DNA from: Bisporella sp. PMI_857
Taxonomy: Eukaryota > Ascomycota > Leotiomycetes > Helotiales > Helotiaceae
DNA length: 64,000 nt
Direction of reading: 5' to 3'
NCBI GenBank assembly: GCA_021307315.1
Contig: JAJSPD010000067.1
Coordinates: forward strand, 186,001 to 250,000
Shown here: positions 10,669 through 22,059 of the stretch, piece after piece
Numbering within the stretch: position 1 is the stretch's first letter
Layout: each line of letters starts with the position of its first letter
The notes under the pieces: generated by a model
What the model was told of the DNA's origin: nothing
What the model saw: only the letters and a program-made list of their open reading frames with translations
Database searches by the model: none
Translations under genes and position numbers: made by a program

Positions 10669-12501
10669 CGCGTTTCTTTGGAGACTGATGTGGTGCCATT
10701 GAAATATAGAAATGATGGAAGTACGCGGTTGTTTTGTTGCTCATCTCGCGACTCGAAATAAACCTCGATTTAGTTAGCGTGGTTCCCCTGAATCGGTCTT
10801 GGGCTCCACACTTCTACAACGCAACAACCACTTATAAAAATGTTCTGCAAACTTACTAGGCCATTCATTTAACACTGTAATGCTTAGCTCTTGGTGGAAA
10901 GTGGATTATATCCGATATTGGTTGCGTTGGGTGGATATAAACTTGGACTAGAAGATAACCTTAATTCGGAAACTGGTCACATGATGAGCGAACCCCTGAG
11001 ATTTTGCCGGATCGGGAAAGCAACAAACACAACACCTACCTTTAATCGAGCATATCTTCAACCACAACTATCATTTCGCTTAGGAAATTGCATCAATACA
11101 ATCACTGAAAGATTCTAGACTGACTAAGTCTATATATTTACAAGTTTAATCCGGACCCTCACCCCTCGATATACCTTCACGTGTATAGGTAGGCGTACGC
11201 CTGAAATTTGAAGAGTACGAACGCGAATCCGGCGAGCCTTCCTCGAAGTGAATAAAGCGAAGTAGAGAAGGTCTTCATTCGAAGAATTCACGAATTTCAA
11301 CACGTGATCCGGTAAATTATTAATCTGGTCTGACTAGCTAGAGTACGAAAATTTCCCGAAGTTTTTAAAGAAAAATATCTTAAAATCTTAATAAAATCTT
11401 CTTAATTTTATCTTTAAAAGGTAATTATGTGTATATTTTCTTATCTAAAAATCTTCACGAATTTCACGAATTAAAAGCCGGACTCTTCGGCGAATTTTTA
11501 CTTCGCTTCGTTCGAAAAATTCGTAGAATTCGAGTTCATATTTCAGCCGTAGTCTTATATAAGGGACATTGGACCCGAGGCGGTTAAATGGACTGTTGTT
11601 TATTGTGTGAAGTGCCAACTGTGCCGCGATAGATAACAGAGTGAAACTGGAAACCACAACTAGAAGCACTACGCAAAGTTGCTTGAAACCAGCAGGTATC
11701 TAGCACTATTCCGAGAACTTCTAGTTTCTGCGAAAAAGGGGGGATATTGTGATAGTTGAGCTATACACCAGACTTCACAGCCCCCGTATTCTACATTTTC
11801 TCAACTTTCCTCTCCCGATTACGATATAGGCTCGCCGCCAACTCGATCGCTTCACGTACGCACGAACAATACACCAACTTACCAAGAAGCAAATGGACGC
11901 CGCATTAAATTCAGCGAGACTGCAAAGCCCTATCCATGCTGGGAGCAATGTGTGCTCGCGTCTAGCAACTGAGGATAGTGTCTTGAGTATAGAGAGCAAC
12001 GGATCGTGATAACTTGTTGAGTTGATGTGGAGGATGAGTGGTGGAGTCGAATATATCTTCGATAGAGTGCGGACGCGCTCCTGGTCTAGCGTCGCCACTC
12101 GGCGTATAGTCATAAAGATGGCTAGAGAGGAGTGTTTGACTGGAAAATTTGGGGTTATGGCAGCGACAACAACATTGGGTGTTGGAGAAATTTGAGGACA
12201 AGGTTATGGGCAAGAGGCTCCGCGCTGTTCGTAGCATCGTATATTCTTCCTTGATAGCGACCCTCATGGGCGAGAAAATCAATAGGCACGCACAGAGAGG
12301 TTTTGCAGTACCAGTGAACTTTAGGATCTAGTAGACTATAACCTCAATAGCGCCTTTTCGCTCTAGGGCCGCCCCGAAATCTATTAACCCTCAAACAGAA
12401 TACCTCCACGACCGCGTGAGAGTCGAATCATAAAATAAAAATATCCGCCTTTGTCACTCCATTCCTCGTTTCCTTATAATACACTAGCACAATTCCCTCC
12501 T
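10669..12501. other. Intergenic region with one short hAT-like repeat
   Basis: Apart from the repeat at 11190-11551 no gene is supported. The open frames on both strands (10891-11118, 11775-12282) show no domain and no coding-like composition. Confidence 0.5.
11190..11551. repeat. Short deletion derivative of the 15-19 kb hAT family
   Basis: One end reads CGCCTGAAATTTGAAG and the other ends ATATTTCAGCCGTA, near inverted copies that resemble the ends of the hAT element at 15348-19544. Inside are the same subterminal motifs (TCGAAGTGAATAAAGCGAA; TTCGTTCGAAAAATTCGT). No transposase is present and no 8-bp duplication is evident, so the exact ends are approximate. Confidence 0.55.
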
Positions 12502-14088
12502 TCAGAACTCTTTATGAGACACTGGTGGAATATCCGAGCGGTTCGACCGAAAACTACCCTTCTGCGAAACCGACCCGGCGTCTAATGTTATAGTCACCCC
12601 ATTCCCTGATTTATCGTTCGGGTGTCCATCTCCAAGTATATCCTCCTGGCTCTCATTGTTGGTGACTGTCTGCTGTTTGCTCGTTCGTGGCAAGCCACTC
12701 TTCCGGCGTCCTTCTTGCGAGTCAAGTTCGTATCCACCAGTGGATGTAGTAGGAACTGTATTAGTGGTCCTCCTACCGGAATACGGTCCGTATGTCTCCG
12801 AGTGGTAGCTACTCCCAATCAACTTTGGGAAGTGGCGTCGAAGAAATGGTTTAAAGGTGGGAAGGCATGCACAAATAACTCCGATACACATCTCCATGAT
12901 CCTAGAGTTTATTAGCATCAAAAACCCGTAGTATTGCAAGGAAAAAAGGAGATAAAGATGGCCTTACGTCCACACTGAGTTATCAGCGCCTACCCATGTG
13001 AAATCTGGTGAACGAATGAGATCCACAATGGTCTTCAGCCGAATACTACTAACGATGCAAACACTCGTGGAAATTAGCTCCTTTGTTTTATTTACAAGCA
13101 AATAGAGAATGAGCAAGCTTACAGTGTTCCAGTCATAAAGAGACCAGCCAATGCCACTTTCTGTTTCATTGGCAATTTCAACTTCCGCACCAGCGCTATT
13201 GGTAGGATCAGCATCGCAATGTCAGTTACGATAGTTAGTGAACCATGTGTCATGAGAATTTTGGATACATCGATACATTTCCCATCTAGAGTAACATCCC
13301 AGTTTTTGGCAATTGGTTGGCAGTTGAAAAGAAATTCGAATGACCCGAGGATAGAGTATACGATCGTTGCTACCATGACTACCCATACCGCGATCCTAAA
13401 TGGCCGATATGGCGAGAGTCGGAGGTAGAGTAACAGTATCGATACTTTGACGCTCAGAAAGGACAAGCCGTAGAAGACGCCCTCAATTGCACCTAGCTAT
13501 AGAAACATTAGAGAATGCTAGAGACCGGCCTATAAGGATCCTATCTAGGACTAGATTCGAGCAACAGGTAACTTACCTTCAAAAAATGCATGAACGTTGT
13601 AAGCGGTATATTCCAAAGGTGGACACCCAGGCCGAGATTGACCACTTTAGAATAGATAGTTAACAAAAGACCGACCAAATATATTACAAGTGCCCACTTA
13701 CATATAAAGGAAACAACAACGTAGGCAACCAAAAAAATCTATATCAAACAGGAGGCATAAGTATTCGTTCTATCCTTAAATTTTGGTGGTTTATCGAAAA
13801 TTCATACCCATGCCAAAATCACCGCATCTAGACCCAGTTAATTCAACACACTTGCTATCTCTGACAGCAAGGAAGCTTACAGTCGTCAGACCCCATATAG
13901 CAAACGATTTTCGCCCTTGTATAAATTCGCAGACATAAAACAAAAGTTGCCAGCGAGAACAAGACTGCAGTTGCAATAACAACCCGATATCCAAGAGATT
14001 CAGGATGCTCAAAGTCCGGAATGACTCCAGGCGGAGGGGGTAATGCCCCAACAATCTCTTTTCTCACAGTATTGAGTATTAAACCCAT
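12502..14088 (-). CDS. Rhodopsin-fold integral membrane protein (SAT4/PTH11-type family), 7 exons
   Basis: Exons in reading order: 13881-14088, 13808-13827, 13702-13738, 13577-13644, 13123-13496, 12968-13063 and 12502-12901, separated by six introns of 53-80 bp with GT...AG ends. They join into 400 residues with no stop. The product has several hydrophobic helices, the diagnostic MGSDDYAVILAW after helix 2, GLGVHLWNIP after helix 3, and a C-rich extracellular segment (FNCQPIAKNWD, then GKCID). The polar Ser/Thr-rich C-terminal tail of about 100 residues is probably cytosolic. Fungal members sit in the plasma membrane; some PTH11-type relatives act in surface sensing, but most, including this one, have no assigned ligand. 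The gene appears intact, unlike its neighbours. Confidence 0.88.
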
Positions 14089-15192
14089 GGCTTAACCCTA
14101 ACGAGGCAGAAAGGATATTGAGGACAACAGATTCGTCGGGGACAGAGAATTGTGTTGATATGAGATATAATTTGCTCTGGAGCGAAAGATGCTAGATTCA
14201 TCTTCGATTTCGATCTCATATAAATATAGCTTATTTTATTAAGTCTGCCAAAATTTTAACCATAATCGAGTGTTAGACAGCCAGTCAGATATCAGAAAAT
14301 GGCTGGAGTGCTCGGAGTATTCCACACACAGGAACTGGCCAACCGGATGTGAGTGGCTTTTGCTTTTGATTCCCGTCTCCTTGTGCTACCAACCGAGCCG
14401 ACCTCATTTTCTCGGGAGGACTTCCCCGCAAGCCTTATTTGAGCCACCTCTCCGCTTGTGGACACGGCGTCTTTCTCGTCATCGCGAATAAGGCCATAAT
14501 CGACGTCTCCGCCTCGTAGGGGAGGTATTGGGAGATGGCACTGCGCTGATGGGCAATCTAGGAAGAGGACGCTGAAAAGGATTTTTTGATGAGTTCCGGC
14601 CCGGTTTCGCGCCATTATGTCTCGTGGTACGGAGGCAGCTTCATTGCGTCCTGCTCTTCCTGCGTTCCTTTCGCTCCTTTGCCGTAATCTCATATACGAG
14701 GCTTCCTGGCGGGATCTCCACCTAGACATAGGAAATGTCAACTTCGGGGTATTACTTCTCGTGACTATGGATTTCCTGACCGATTGTGCGATAACCTGAG
14801 GGACAATTCGCGGTGAAGTAGCTCGCGGTGAGAAGTTTCAACTACTCATAAGGTTTAAATCTGATATCAGGCAGTGCCTTTCACCAATATGGAGTCTCCC
14901 CAAAGCTAGGAAAATGAAATGCTTCACACATTCCGAGCCCATGCTCAACAGCGGACATTGCGCCCTATGTTTTCAAATTTAAAACCATCGGACCAAGCGT
15001 TCTTCGTTTTCTATAGGCCTTGTTTTAAAAAGATGCGCAAAACCCGACCTCCCTACCACTGTGGATCCAAAATCGCCCAAAACCCAGCTTGTCATGATAG
15101 GTCACGTGCCAGGCACTTTCTAGTCATGTGATATCGGGTTGGTAGGGCGATCAAATAGAGAACTATTGGTGTATAATCGGACGATATCCAGG
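14089..15192. other. Intergenic region, no gene seen
   Basis: A 149-codon minus-strand frame (14292-14741) is Arg-rich with no recognisable domain and is not supported as a gene. The rest is featureless. Confidence 0.45.
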
Positions 15193-15347
15193 AGAATTGC
15201 CTTTGAGGCCAGCCAGCAATCAAGTCAGCCAGCAATCAAGTCAGCCAGCAATCAAGTCAGCCAGCAATCAAGTCAGCCAGCAATCAAATTAGTGAGAATC
15301 GGTAGTTGTGTGGAGGAAGGAGAACATGGAGGCCGTGACGCGTCAGT
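15193..15347 (+). mobile_element. 5' fragment of a Tad1-like LINE with a 16-bp tandem repeat
   Basis: The stretch matches the 5' end of the LINE at 34801-40306 (there on the minus strand): AATTGCCTTTGA, CAGCCAGCAATCAAGT repeats, GTGTGGAGGAAGGAGAAC, then the ORF1 start ATGGAGGCCGTGACGCGTCAG. Five copies of the 16-bp unit lie at 15210-15289; the 35-40 kb copy has about two. The match ends abruptly at 15347, where the hAT terminus begins. The rest of the LINE is absent. LINEs normally lose their 5' end, so a 5'-only relic points to a later deletion or rearrangement. Confidence 0.8.
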
Positions 15348-16526
15348 TAGGAATGAAATTTGAAGACTACGAACACGAATTGAACTAGCCTCTTTCGAAG
15401 TGAATAAACCGAACTTAACAAGCTCTTCAAATTCGTCGAATTTAATATCGAAGTGTTCATCTTCAATTCGTTCAAGAAGTTCACGAATTGTGACACGTAC
15501 CCGGTAAATATTAATCCGATGCCGGATCGCTGTCACCAACCCCGCTATCCAGTTTTATATTCTACTTGACTCAACCAACCTTGACTATTTTAGAATAGAA
15601 TTAAATTAACTCTTTATCTACAAGACTTGGGCTCTCCAAAGAAATAATTTTCACTCGAATTGATCAATAAATAGTGAAGTTATAAAGGGATATAAAATGC
15701 GGGGTAGCATACAGCTTTCTAGAACCCCACCATTTTTAGGATATATCTGCTAACAAACCTATCTTAAAGAGTACTTGAGAGCTGCAAACTTTGGAATTAG
15801 ATCATTTATAGGGGTTCTCGATTTTTTATAAGTTGGGTTTCTTTTAGTGCGTTAGGTGGACAATAAGTTACCGTGCCCATAGTGTTGAGCTCGCCGAAGG
15901 TTTGTATTTTTAAATTTCAATATGTTTTCTGCAACGCAATTGTTAATGGAATTGTTTAAAGTTCGGGATTCTAATTAACTAGATGAGTATCTGTCGATTG
16001 AAACAATTTTCATATAAATCGGACCAGATTGGGGCATCAGGCATTTTGTTCTTTAATTATGAGTAAAAAACCAATTGAGAATATAGTCATATTCAAGAAC
16101 TTAAAACCCACACAACGATTTTGCTTGCAAACAACACCAAATTAGATATTTAAGTCCATCTAACCTATAGTCACGTAAATTTCAATTTTCTTTTAAAAAA
16201 ATAAGTCGAAAAGGTGGTGTTACAGGGTACAGAAGTGTTAGAGTTTGTGATCTCGGCACGCGTTTTGCAACATAAAAACATGAGTCGCCTCTGTATTTTC
16301 TTCTTCCTTTCCAATTTTTTCCCCCCCAACTGGAACGCCATCAAATTTTATCAATTTGCCCCAATTGATCTAATAAGCAATTCCCAGTACTCAAATCTAC
16401 GATCAGACGCTTGTTGTCGCTAGCATACTGTAAAGTCAACGTCGCGTTACACCCCGGCTCGCAGCCCTAATTATTTACGTAGGTCTCCTAGTTCTATGTC
16501 CAGACCTCAGCTAATCGACATCTAGC

Positions 16527-19143
16527 ATGTCAGTACTATCTAAGCCAGGGGGAGTAATTAAGAGAGCAGCTCCGGCTTCCTTCTTTGCGCCTCGAAAGAC
16601 TGGACGGAACACGGAACGTCTTGATTATGCCAACATCCAGCGCCGAGAGGCCAACCCACAGAACCCCCCTCGAGCTCCCCCTACCTCTTCGACTCCCTCT
16701 ACTGCCAACGGGTCTCCCGAAGATACAATTGAAGTTGCTGTCCCCGGGGATCCAGATTATGACTCTGATCATGAAATGGAAGACTCTCCAGAGCCCACAT
16801 TCGCGAATATTACACTCACAGAGGCCGAGAAGATGGAGGCAATTAAGCAGTGGGCAGCACACAGAGCCAAGCATACAAGGAAGAAGAAGGAGAAGAACAG
16901 TCACGTCTACTACTATATGAAGAGAGAGACCATCTACGACTCTTTTTATACAGAGAAAAGCAGCGGTATCAAGTGCTTGCAAGAGTATCGCTGGAAGGGT
17001 GGACTATGTCTAGCTCAACCAGAGCTCCTACGCAAGCCCTTTGAAGTCTACGAATCCAAACGACACGGTGCGACCTCTGGGATGGGACTACACTTGAAAA
17101 CACATGGAATTACGCCCGACGTTCACTTCGCCCGTATGAACGGATACTCGCAAGCAATTGGTGGCGGAGATCATACCGAACTCGACACTTGGGCAGGGAG
17201 AAAACCAGAGCGTGCCCGTCTTACTAGCAGAGAGGCAACTCGACGCTGCTTTGTCAAGACGAGACAGCCGTTCTCAGCAGTTGAGAGCCCTGAGTTCCAA
17301 GAGATGTTTCTTGCCCATGGGCAGCGCTGTATCTACAGGAACCGTGTCACCCTCCGTAACGATGTCTACGATGACTTTCTACTCCGCAGAGATAACCTCA
17401 TCCGCGAGCTCGATATCAACTGTGTCTCAATTTCCTTTACTCTTGACATGTGGACCTCCCCGAATCGAACCCCAATATTTGCCATCATTGGGCACTGGTA
17501 CACTCCTGACTTCGAGGAGAGAGAAGAGGTTCTTGAGTTCATCGAGATCCACGGATCGCACACTGGAGAGGTACTTGCAGAGGCCGTGGAGAAGATACTA
17601 GAGGAGTTAAAGATCAAACACAAGCTCTTTGCAATCACTGGGGACAATGCGGGTAATAATAGCACTCTCTGCCAGGCTCTCTACATTTCGTTGAAGCGCA
17701 AGTATGACGACAGAGTCAGCCCCATTGGACGGCCTCAAATGCGATTCCACGGCAAGCAAAGCTGGGTTCGATGTCTTGCCCATGTTATTGCTCTAATTTG
17801 CAAAGATGTACTCAATGACGTCAAAGCTGGCTCTGCCAAAGAGGCCAAGAAGATGTTAGACAGCTGGGACGCTCATTACCAGAGAAACGACTATGTCATA
17901 CCGAACGACGATAGTCGCAGCGCTGTTGCCAAGGTTCGGCTTCTTAATCTCTGGATTCTACGCGGTTCTAGCCGAGAGCAAGATTGGAAAACCATGCCTA
18001 AGACGAAGACACGCCGGCCTATCTACGACGTCGACACCAGGTGGAATTCGGCCTATGATATGATCGAGCAATTTCTTGAGCTCGAGGCCGAGTACACCGA
18101 GTTCATCCGCACTCACCCTCAAGTTAAATGCCTCCTCCCGACGAATAACGAGCTTGTTGCTTTATACCAGCTTACCTTTGTTCTCCGACCTTTCAAACAG
18201 CTCACATTGAAGGTCTCCGAGTCGATGCCATCATTAGCACGGAGTCTCGAGGTATACTGGGATATAGATGACTTGCTTGACAAAGTCATCGGAGGGAAGG
18301 ACAAGTATGGAGAGCTTGATCCAACCATTCGAGACGCGTTCAAGGCTGGCAAAGCAAAACACCTCAAATACACGAAGTTGAAGGCCAAGAACGCGATGAT
18401 CTTCGCGGCCCATATCTTGGACCCTCGTTGCAAGACTTCCATGATCGCAGATATGATGCCAGGCCAATGCGACACGATCATAAGTATGGTCAAGAAGTAT
18501 ATGATAACTGAGTGGCCAGCCCTCGCCGAAGTCCAGATACCAGATCTACAACCTGTGCCCTTTATCGAACGACCCGACGGCATGTCAATTGCACATTGGA
18601 AAGCGATACAAAACAAGCATGCGCGAGATCGGGAGGCTGGCCTACAAGCTGCTATATCTGAGTTGGATCGATGGCTTCAATCGGCGCCATTAGACTGGGA
18701 TGAACGTGTTAACAACGACCCCGACTTCTTGCGCAAGTGGTGGAAGGAGCAGTGGTCTCAATGGCCTCAACTTGCAGAGGCGGCGCGTGATCTCTTGCCC
18801 TGTTCAGCATCTGAAGTCGATGTAGAACGCCTCTTCTCTGGATGTCGCGACGAATATGGTATCCGCCGGCATGCTTTGAAAGCAGAGACAGTGAGGGTAA
18901 TGACACTCTTACGGAGTGCATATGGCACAGAAGACAAGGCCGACAAGAGGAGAATTCAAAAGGCCTACGAGCTCTCATTAGGGACTCTACGATATCATGT
19001 GCTTTACCGTCCAGATCAGATCGACGGTCGCATTGAAAATAATGGTAAGCTCGCTAATCCAGCGTGTCCAGAATCCGTGCTAATTTGCTCTTCTAGATGA
19101 TGACGACGATTACGAGACCACTCCTCCCGATCGATCATCATAA
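16527..19143 (+). CDS. hAT-family transposase, apparently intact (2 exons)
   Basis: Exon 1 is 16527-19044 and exon 2 is 19097-19143; the 52-bp intron has GTAAGC and TTCTAG ends. The product is 854 aa. In order it has an acidic N-terminus, a degenerate zinc-finger-like segment ending GMGLHLKTHGI, the first catalytic Asp block FTLDMWTSPN, the second Asp block FAITGDNAGNN, the CLAHVIAL segment typical of hAT insertion domains, TRWNSAYDM, and the C-terminal dimerisation domain LLPCSASEVDVERLFSG with the third acidic residue and a Trp-rich lead (WWKEQWSQWPQL). The enzyme would cut and paste elements with 8-bp duplications. I found no stop or frameshift in it, which is notable beside the many RIP-damaged relics nearby. 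It could supply transposase to short relatives such as the repeat at 11.2 kb. Confidence 0.9.
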
Positions 19144-19212
19144 TCGGCTCCCTGCCCGCCTGGGACGACTGTATAAGTGGCAGGAGGGTGTGCGCGAAGG
19201 GTTTCCCCTCCC

Positions 19213-19238
19213 GGGGGGGGGGGGGGGGGGGGGGGGGG
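19213..19238 (+). repeat. 26-base G homopolymer downstream of the hAT transposase
   Basis: An uninterrupted run of 26 G followed by A and GGG. Its length may vary through polymerase slippage or sequencing error, and it could form G-quadruplexes. Confidence 0.9.
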
Positions 19239-19544
19239 AGGGTACAACACGATTTAGGACCGAGGGGTGGATTTTCATATAAATAATAACCTCATTTTCT
19301 TTAATATATATCTGGGCCATTAAAATTTCACAAGAACACTCGATTTCAGGGCAAAATATAGATGTCTTAGTGATAGTATAATGGAATCTGCACTTTTCAC
19401 GAGTTCGGCGAATTCGGCCTGCAAAACACTAAAACTGACGAATCAGAGGCCGGGGATCTTGAATTAAAACCTGTAAAATTCGTCGAATTCAGACTTCAAT
19501 TTGTTCGAAAAATTCGTCGAATTCGAGTTCAAATTTCAGCCCTA

Positions 19545-20735
19545 GATGGGTTGTAATTGATTGATTGATCAATTGATTGGTAAGAAAGAGTCTTTGATCT
19601 GCGCTGATCAGTGTTGGTATCCCCTCCTTACCTTCCACGGGGCAAAAGGCACAGCTCATAGGCCGTGCTCTTGCTCTTGGTGGATATGGTAATTGTTGTT
19701 GTATTAGGTTCTACTCTAGATTCTACAAAATGGGGTTTGTGCGGACCACGTGACCTGGTGGGTCGTATGTGGATCCGTAAACCCCTACTTCCTACACTCT
19801 CAGACCCTCGGAGAGGAATCACCCTCCGAGCTCTCTTATTGGCTCAGGAGTTTACGGCCCATATGTGGGGCATATTACCTCGCTGAGGGTCTGATTTATG
19901 AGATAATCGGTAAGAGCCATGATGCTGGGCATGTATGGGCACGTGGGGAGCCGCCAGGGGTACGGAGGGTATAAGTAGGGGACTCGGGATGTAGTAGAGA
20001 GGGTAGAGATTAGTCTTGTATCAGAATTGCAGTTGACTTGTGCCACACTACTCCAGCACCTTACACCTAAAGTGCAATATATCTTAATGTCGGATTTTTT
20101 AAATTTAGATCTTAAAATTAAGAAATCTTATAGCACAACTAAACTTTAACCAAATAACTTCAAATTGCACCGATTAAACACTCTTACTTTATAGAATTAG
20201 AGCATATAATTAGTTTAATATAATGTTGTGAATGTAGGTCTCTATAATTTAATATCAAAGAAGTAGCGGGGCGGTGGTTTACCCCTCTATTTAGGCGAGC
20301 GTAATCTAAAAGTCACCTATATTTCGAGCTTGGTATAACAACGAATATATATAATAAAAATTTAATTCTTGGTTCATTATAAAGCTATTGATTAGGTCTT
20401 TTAATATAGATTGATTGCATATAAAATTGTAGTGGTTGTGGGGATCTAGAAGGTTGCGATTCAAGAGTCTTTTTGGTACGATTTTGGTGGGTTTGGGGGT
20501 CTCCCTAGACCTTGTGTCCTTGTGCACTCCAAGTATGAAGATATATTCATATACCGTACCGGATACACTCCAGTATGCTTAATAAGCATACGCACAGTGT
20601 GCAAATTAATATTGATAATACGCACAGTGTATACTTCAAGTATAAAAGGTGCACTAGATTCACAGGGTGTACTACTGACTACACTGAGACGAGCAGCCTG
20701 CTGATGTAGTGTAGATGGCCCAGTCGGCTATTTAA
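19545..20735. other. Intergenic region with possible decayed LTR-like sequence and short dyads
   Basis: No gene is supported. At 19740-20040 a TATA-like GTATAAGTAGGGG context follows a GC-moderate stretch that could be an old LTR, but no partner was found. At 20560-20650 there are short palindromes (TATGCTTAATAAGCATA) and a repeated ACGCACAGTGT motif ahead of TATAAAAGG. Confidence 0.4.
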
Positions 20736-20798
20736 AGAAGCGACGATTCGAGTGCTTCTAAAGCTGTCAATAGCAGGACCGTTAGTGCTGAAGGTGCA

Positions 20799-21359
20799 AT
20801 GCTGGATGTAACCCTTCTTGATAACATAAACGCCGTGGACATGGGACTTTCAGCGCACTCCTCAAGCTTCGATGAATGGCACAACACTGATAGTTTCGAC
20901 TTCCATAATACAGCTCCATGCCAGCTCCTTAGCAATCAAGGAGCTTCAATGCCAAATTCTACACCCCGCTGTGGCTCCCCTGACTCTCTTTCAAGCGAGC
21001 CATTGCACAACCACAACAGCACAGAAGCGACTGGATCCGAACTCCATAATGGGCCCGTTGATAAGGAGCATCAGCAGGAGTTGGAGCAAAAGGAAAATGA
21101 ACACAGCCATGAGAATGAAACACCGCCGCAGGTGAACAATGTAGCAAAGGAGGCTGGCCACAGATGGGATAGTGTTGTCTATCCATCTGACGATATTGAT
21201 GGATATATACGGCCAGCCCAGCCACCGCAGCTGCTTAACCCCTGCGACCCATTGCTGGAACCAAACTATTGTGAGGTAGGGGGCAAGAGCGCTGGTGAAA
21301 GCGACCACGAGCCCATTTACGAGTTCGACTCAGATAAGGATGATAATAATAACGGTTAA
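20799..21359 (+). pseudogene. Acidic protein-coding fragment cut off by a MULE end
   Basis: An open frame of 186 codons from the first ATG. The frame is open from about 20732, so it may begin further upstream. It is rich in Asp/Glu/Ser/Asn/His, with EKENEHSHENETPPQVNN in the middle and DHEPIYEFDSDKDDNNNG at the end. The stop codon is inside the MULE terminal repeat: the last Gly and the TAA are the GGTTAA that begins it. The original reading frame therefore probably continued beyond the insertion. I do not recognise the family; a gene fragment or a tail of an older mobile element are both possible. Confidence 0.4.
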
Positions 21360-22059
21360 TATCTCAAATACCATCTTTTTTTTGGCCTCTATCTGGCCAT
21401 ACCACTTTTATGGTATATGAGATATCCTCCAAAAAAACAATGGTATTTGAGATATCCTCCAAAAAAATTATGGTATATGAGATATGTCCCAACATACGCT
21501 GTAAATAGAACTTTTGGGGGCTTGACCCCTGACAATACAGAGCTTGGCCCCTAACACTACAGGGCTCGGCCTTTGTCACTACAGGGCACTACAGAGCTCG
21601 TTTACACTGGCCATTGGCCAGTTTCCTGTATAACAATTGACAGCGTTTACACTTTTGAGTTTTTTTTCTTAAAATCCACGGATCGAGATTTTTGTTCGCT
21701 TTGAGTTGTTACAGTAGTGTAAGTCTTTGTATTTGACTTTATTTTATCGGTTAATATCTCAAATACCATCAAAAAGTGCCGATATTTCTGAAATACCATC
21801 TTTTTTTTTGACCTCTATCTGGTCATACCACCTTTTTAAAACAATGGTATTTCAGATAGAGGCCAAAAAAATAATGGTATTTCAGATAGACACCAAAAAA
21901 ATGATGGTATTTAAGATATTTCTGAAATACCATCATTTCATGCCAAGACTAACCAATGCACCTGACCCACAAAGCTTTAAATTCAAATAATCCCACGTAT
22001 TTTTAATCTTTTTGTATATTTGATTCTTCAGCCGTTAGTTCTTTGTTGTTTCGATCAAT

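Larger units (their letters stand above)
15348..19544 (+). mobile_element. Candidate autonomous hAT element
   Basis: The left end reads TAGGAATGAAATTTGAA and the right end, read inward, TAGGGCTGAAATTTGAA. The subterminal regions on both sides are rich in AATTCGTCGAATT-type motifs. The transposase gene (16527-19143) lies between. The 8 bp outside the ends (GCGTCAGT at left, GATGGGTT at right) do not match, so there is no target duplication. The boundaries are therefore inferred from the terminal repeats and the shared family sequence at 11.2-11.55 kb. Confidence 0.6.

Noticed and set aside
14292..14741. 149-codon Arg-rich minus-strand frame
   Set aside because: No domain, no start context and an unusual composition; not supported as a gene.
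16536..18978. Minus-strand frames within the hAT transposase
   Set aside because: Shadows of the 854-residue transposase frame.
19610..20060. Possible solo LTR with TATAAGTAGGGG promoter-like sequence
   Set aside because: No matching partner, no clear TG...CA ends and no target duplication could be identified.
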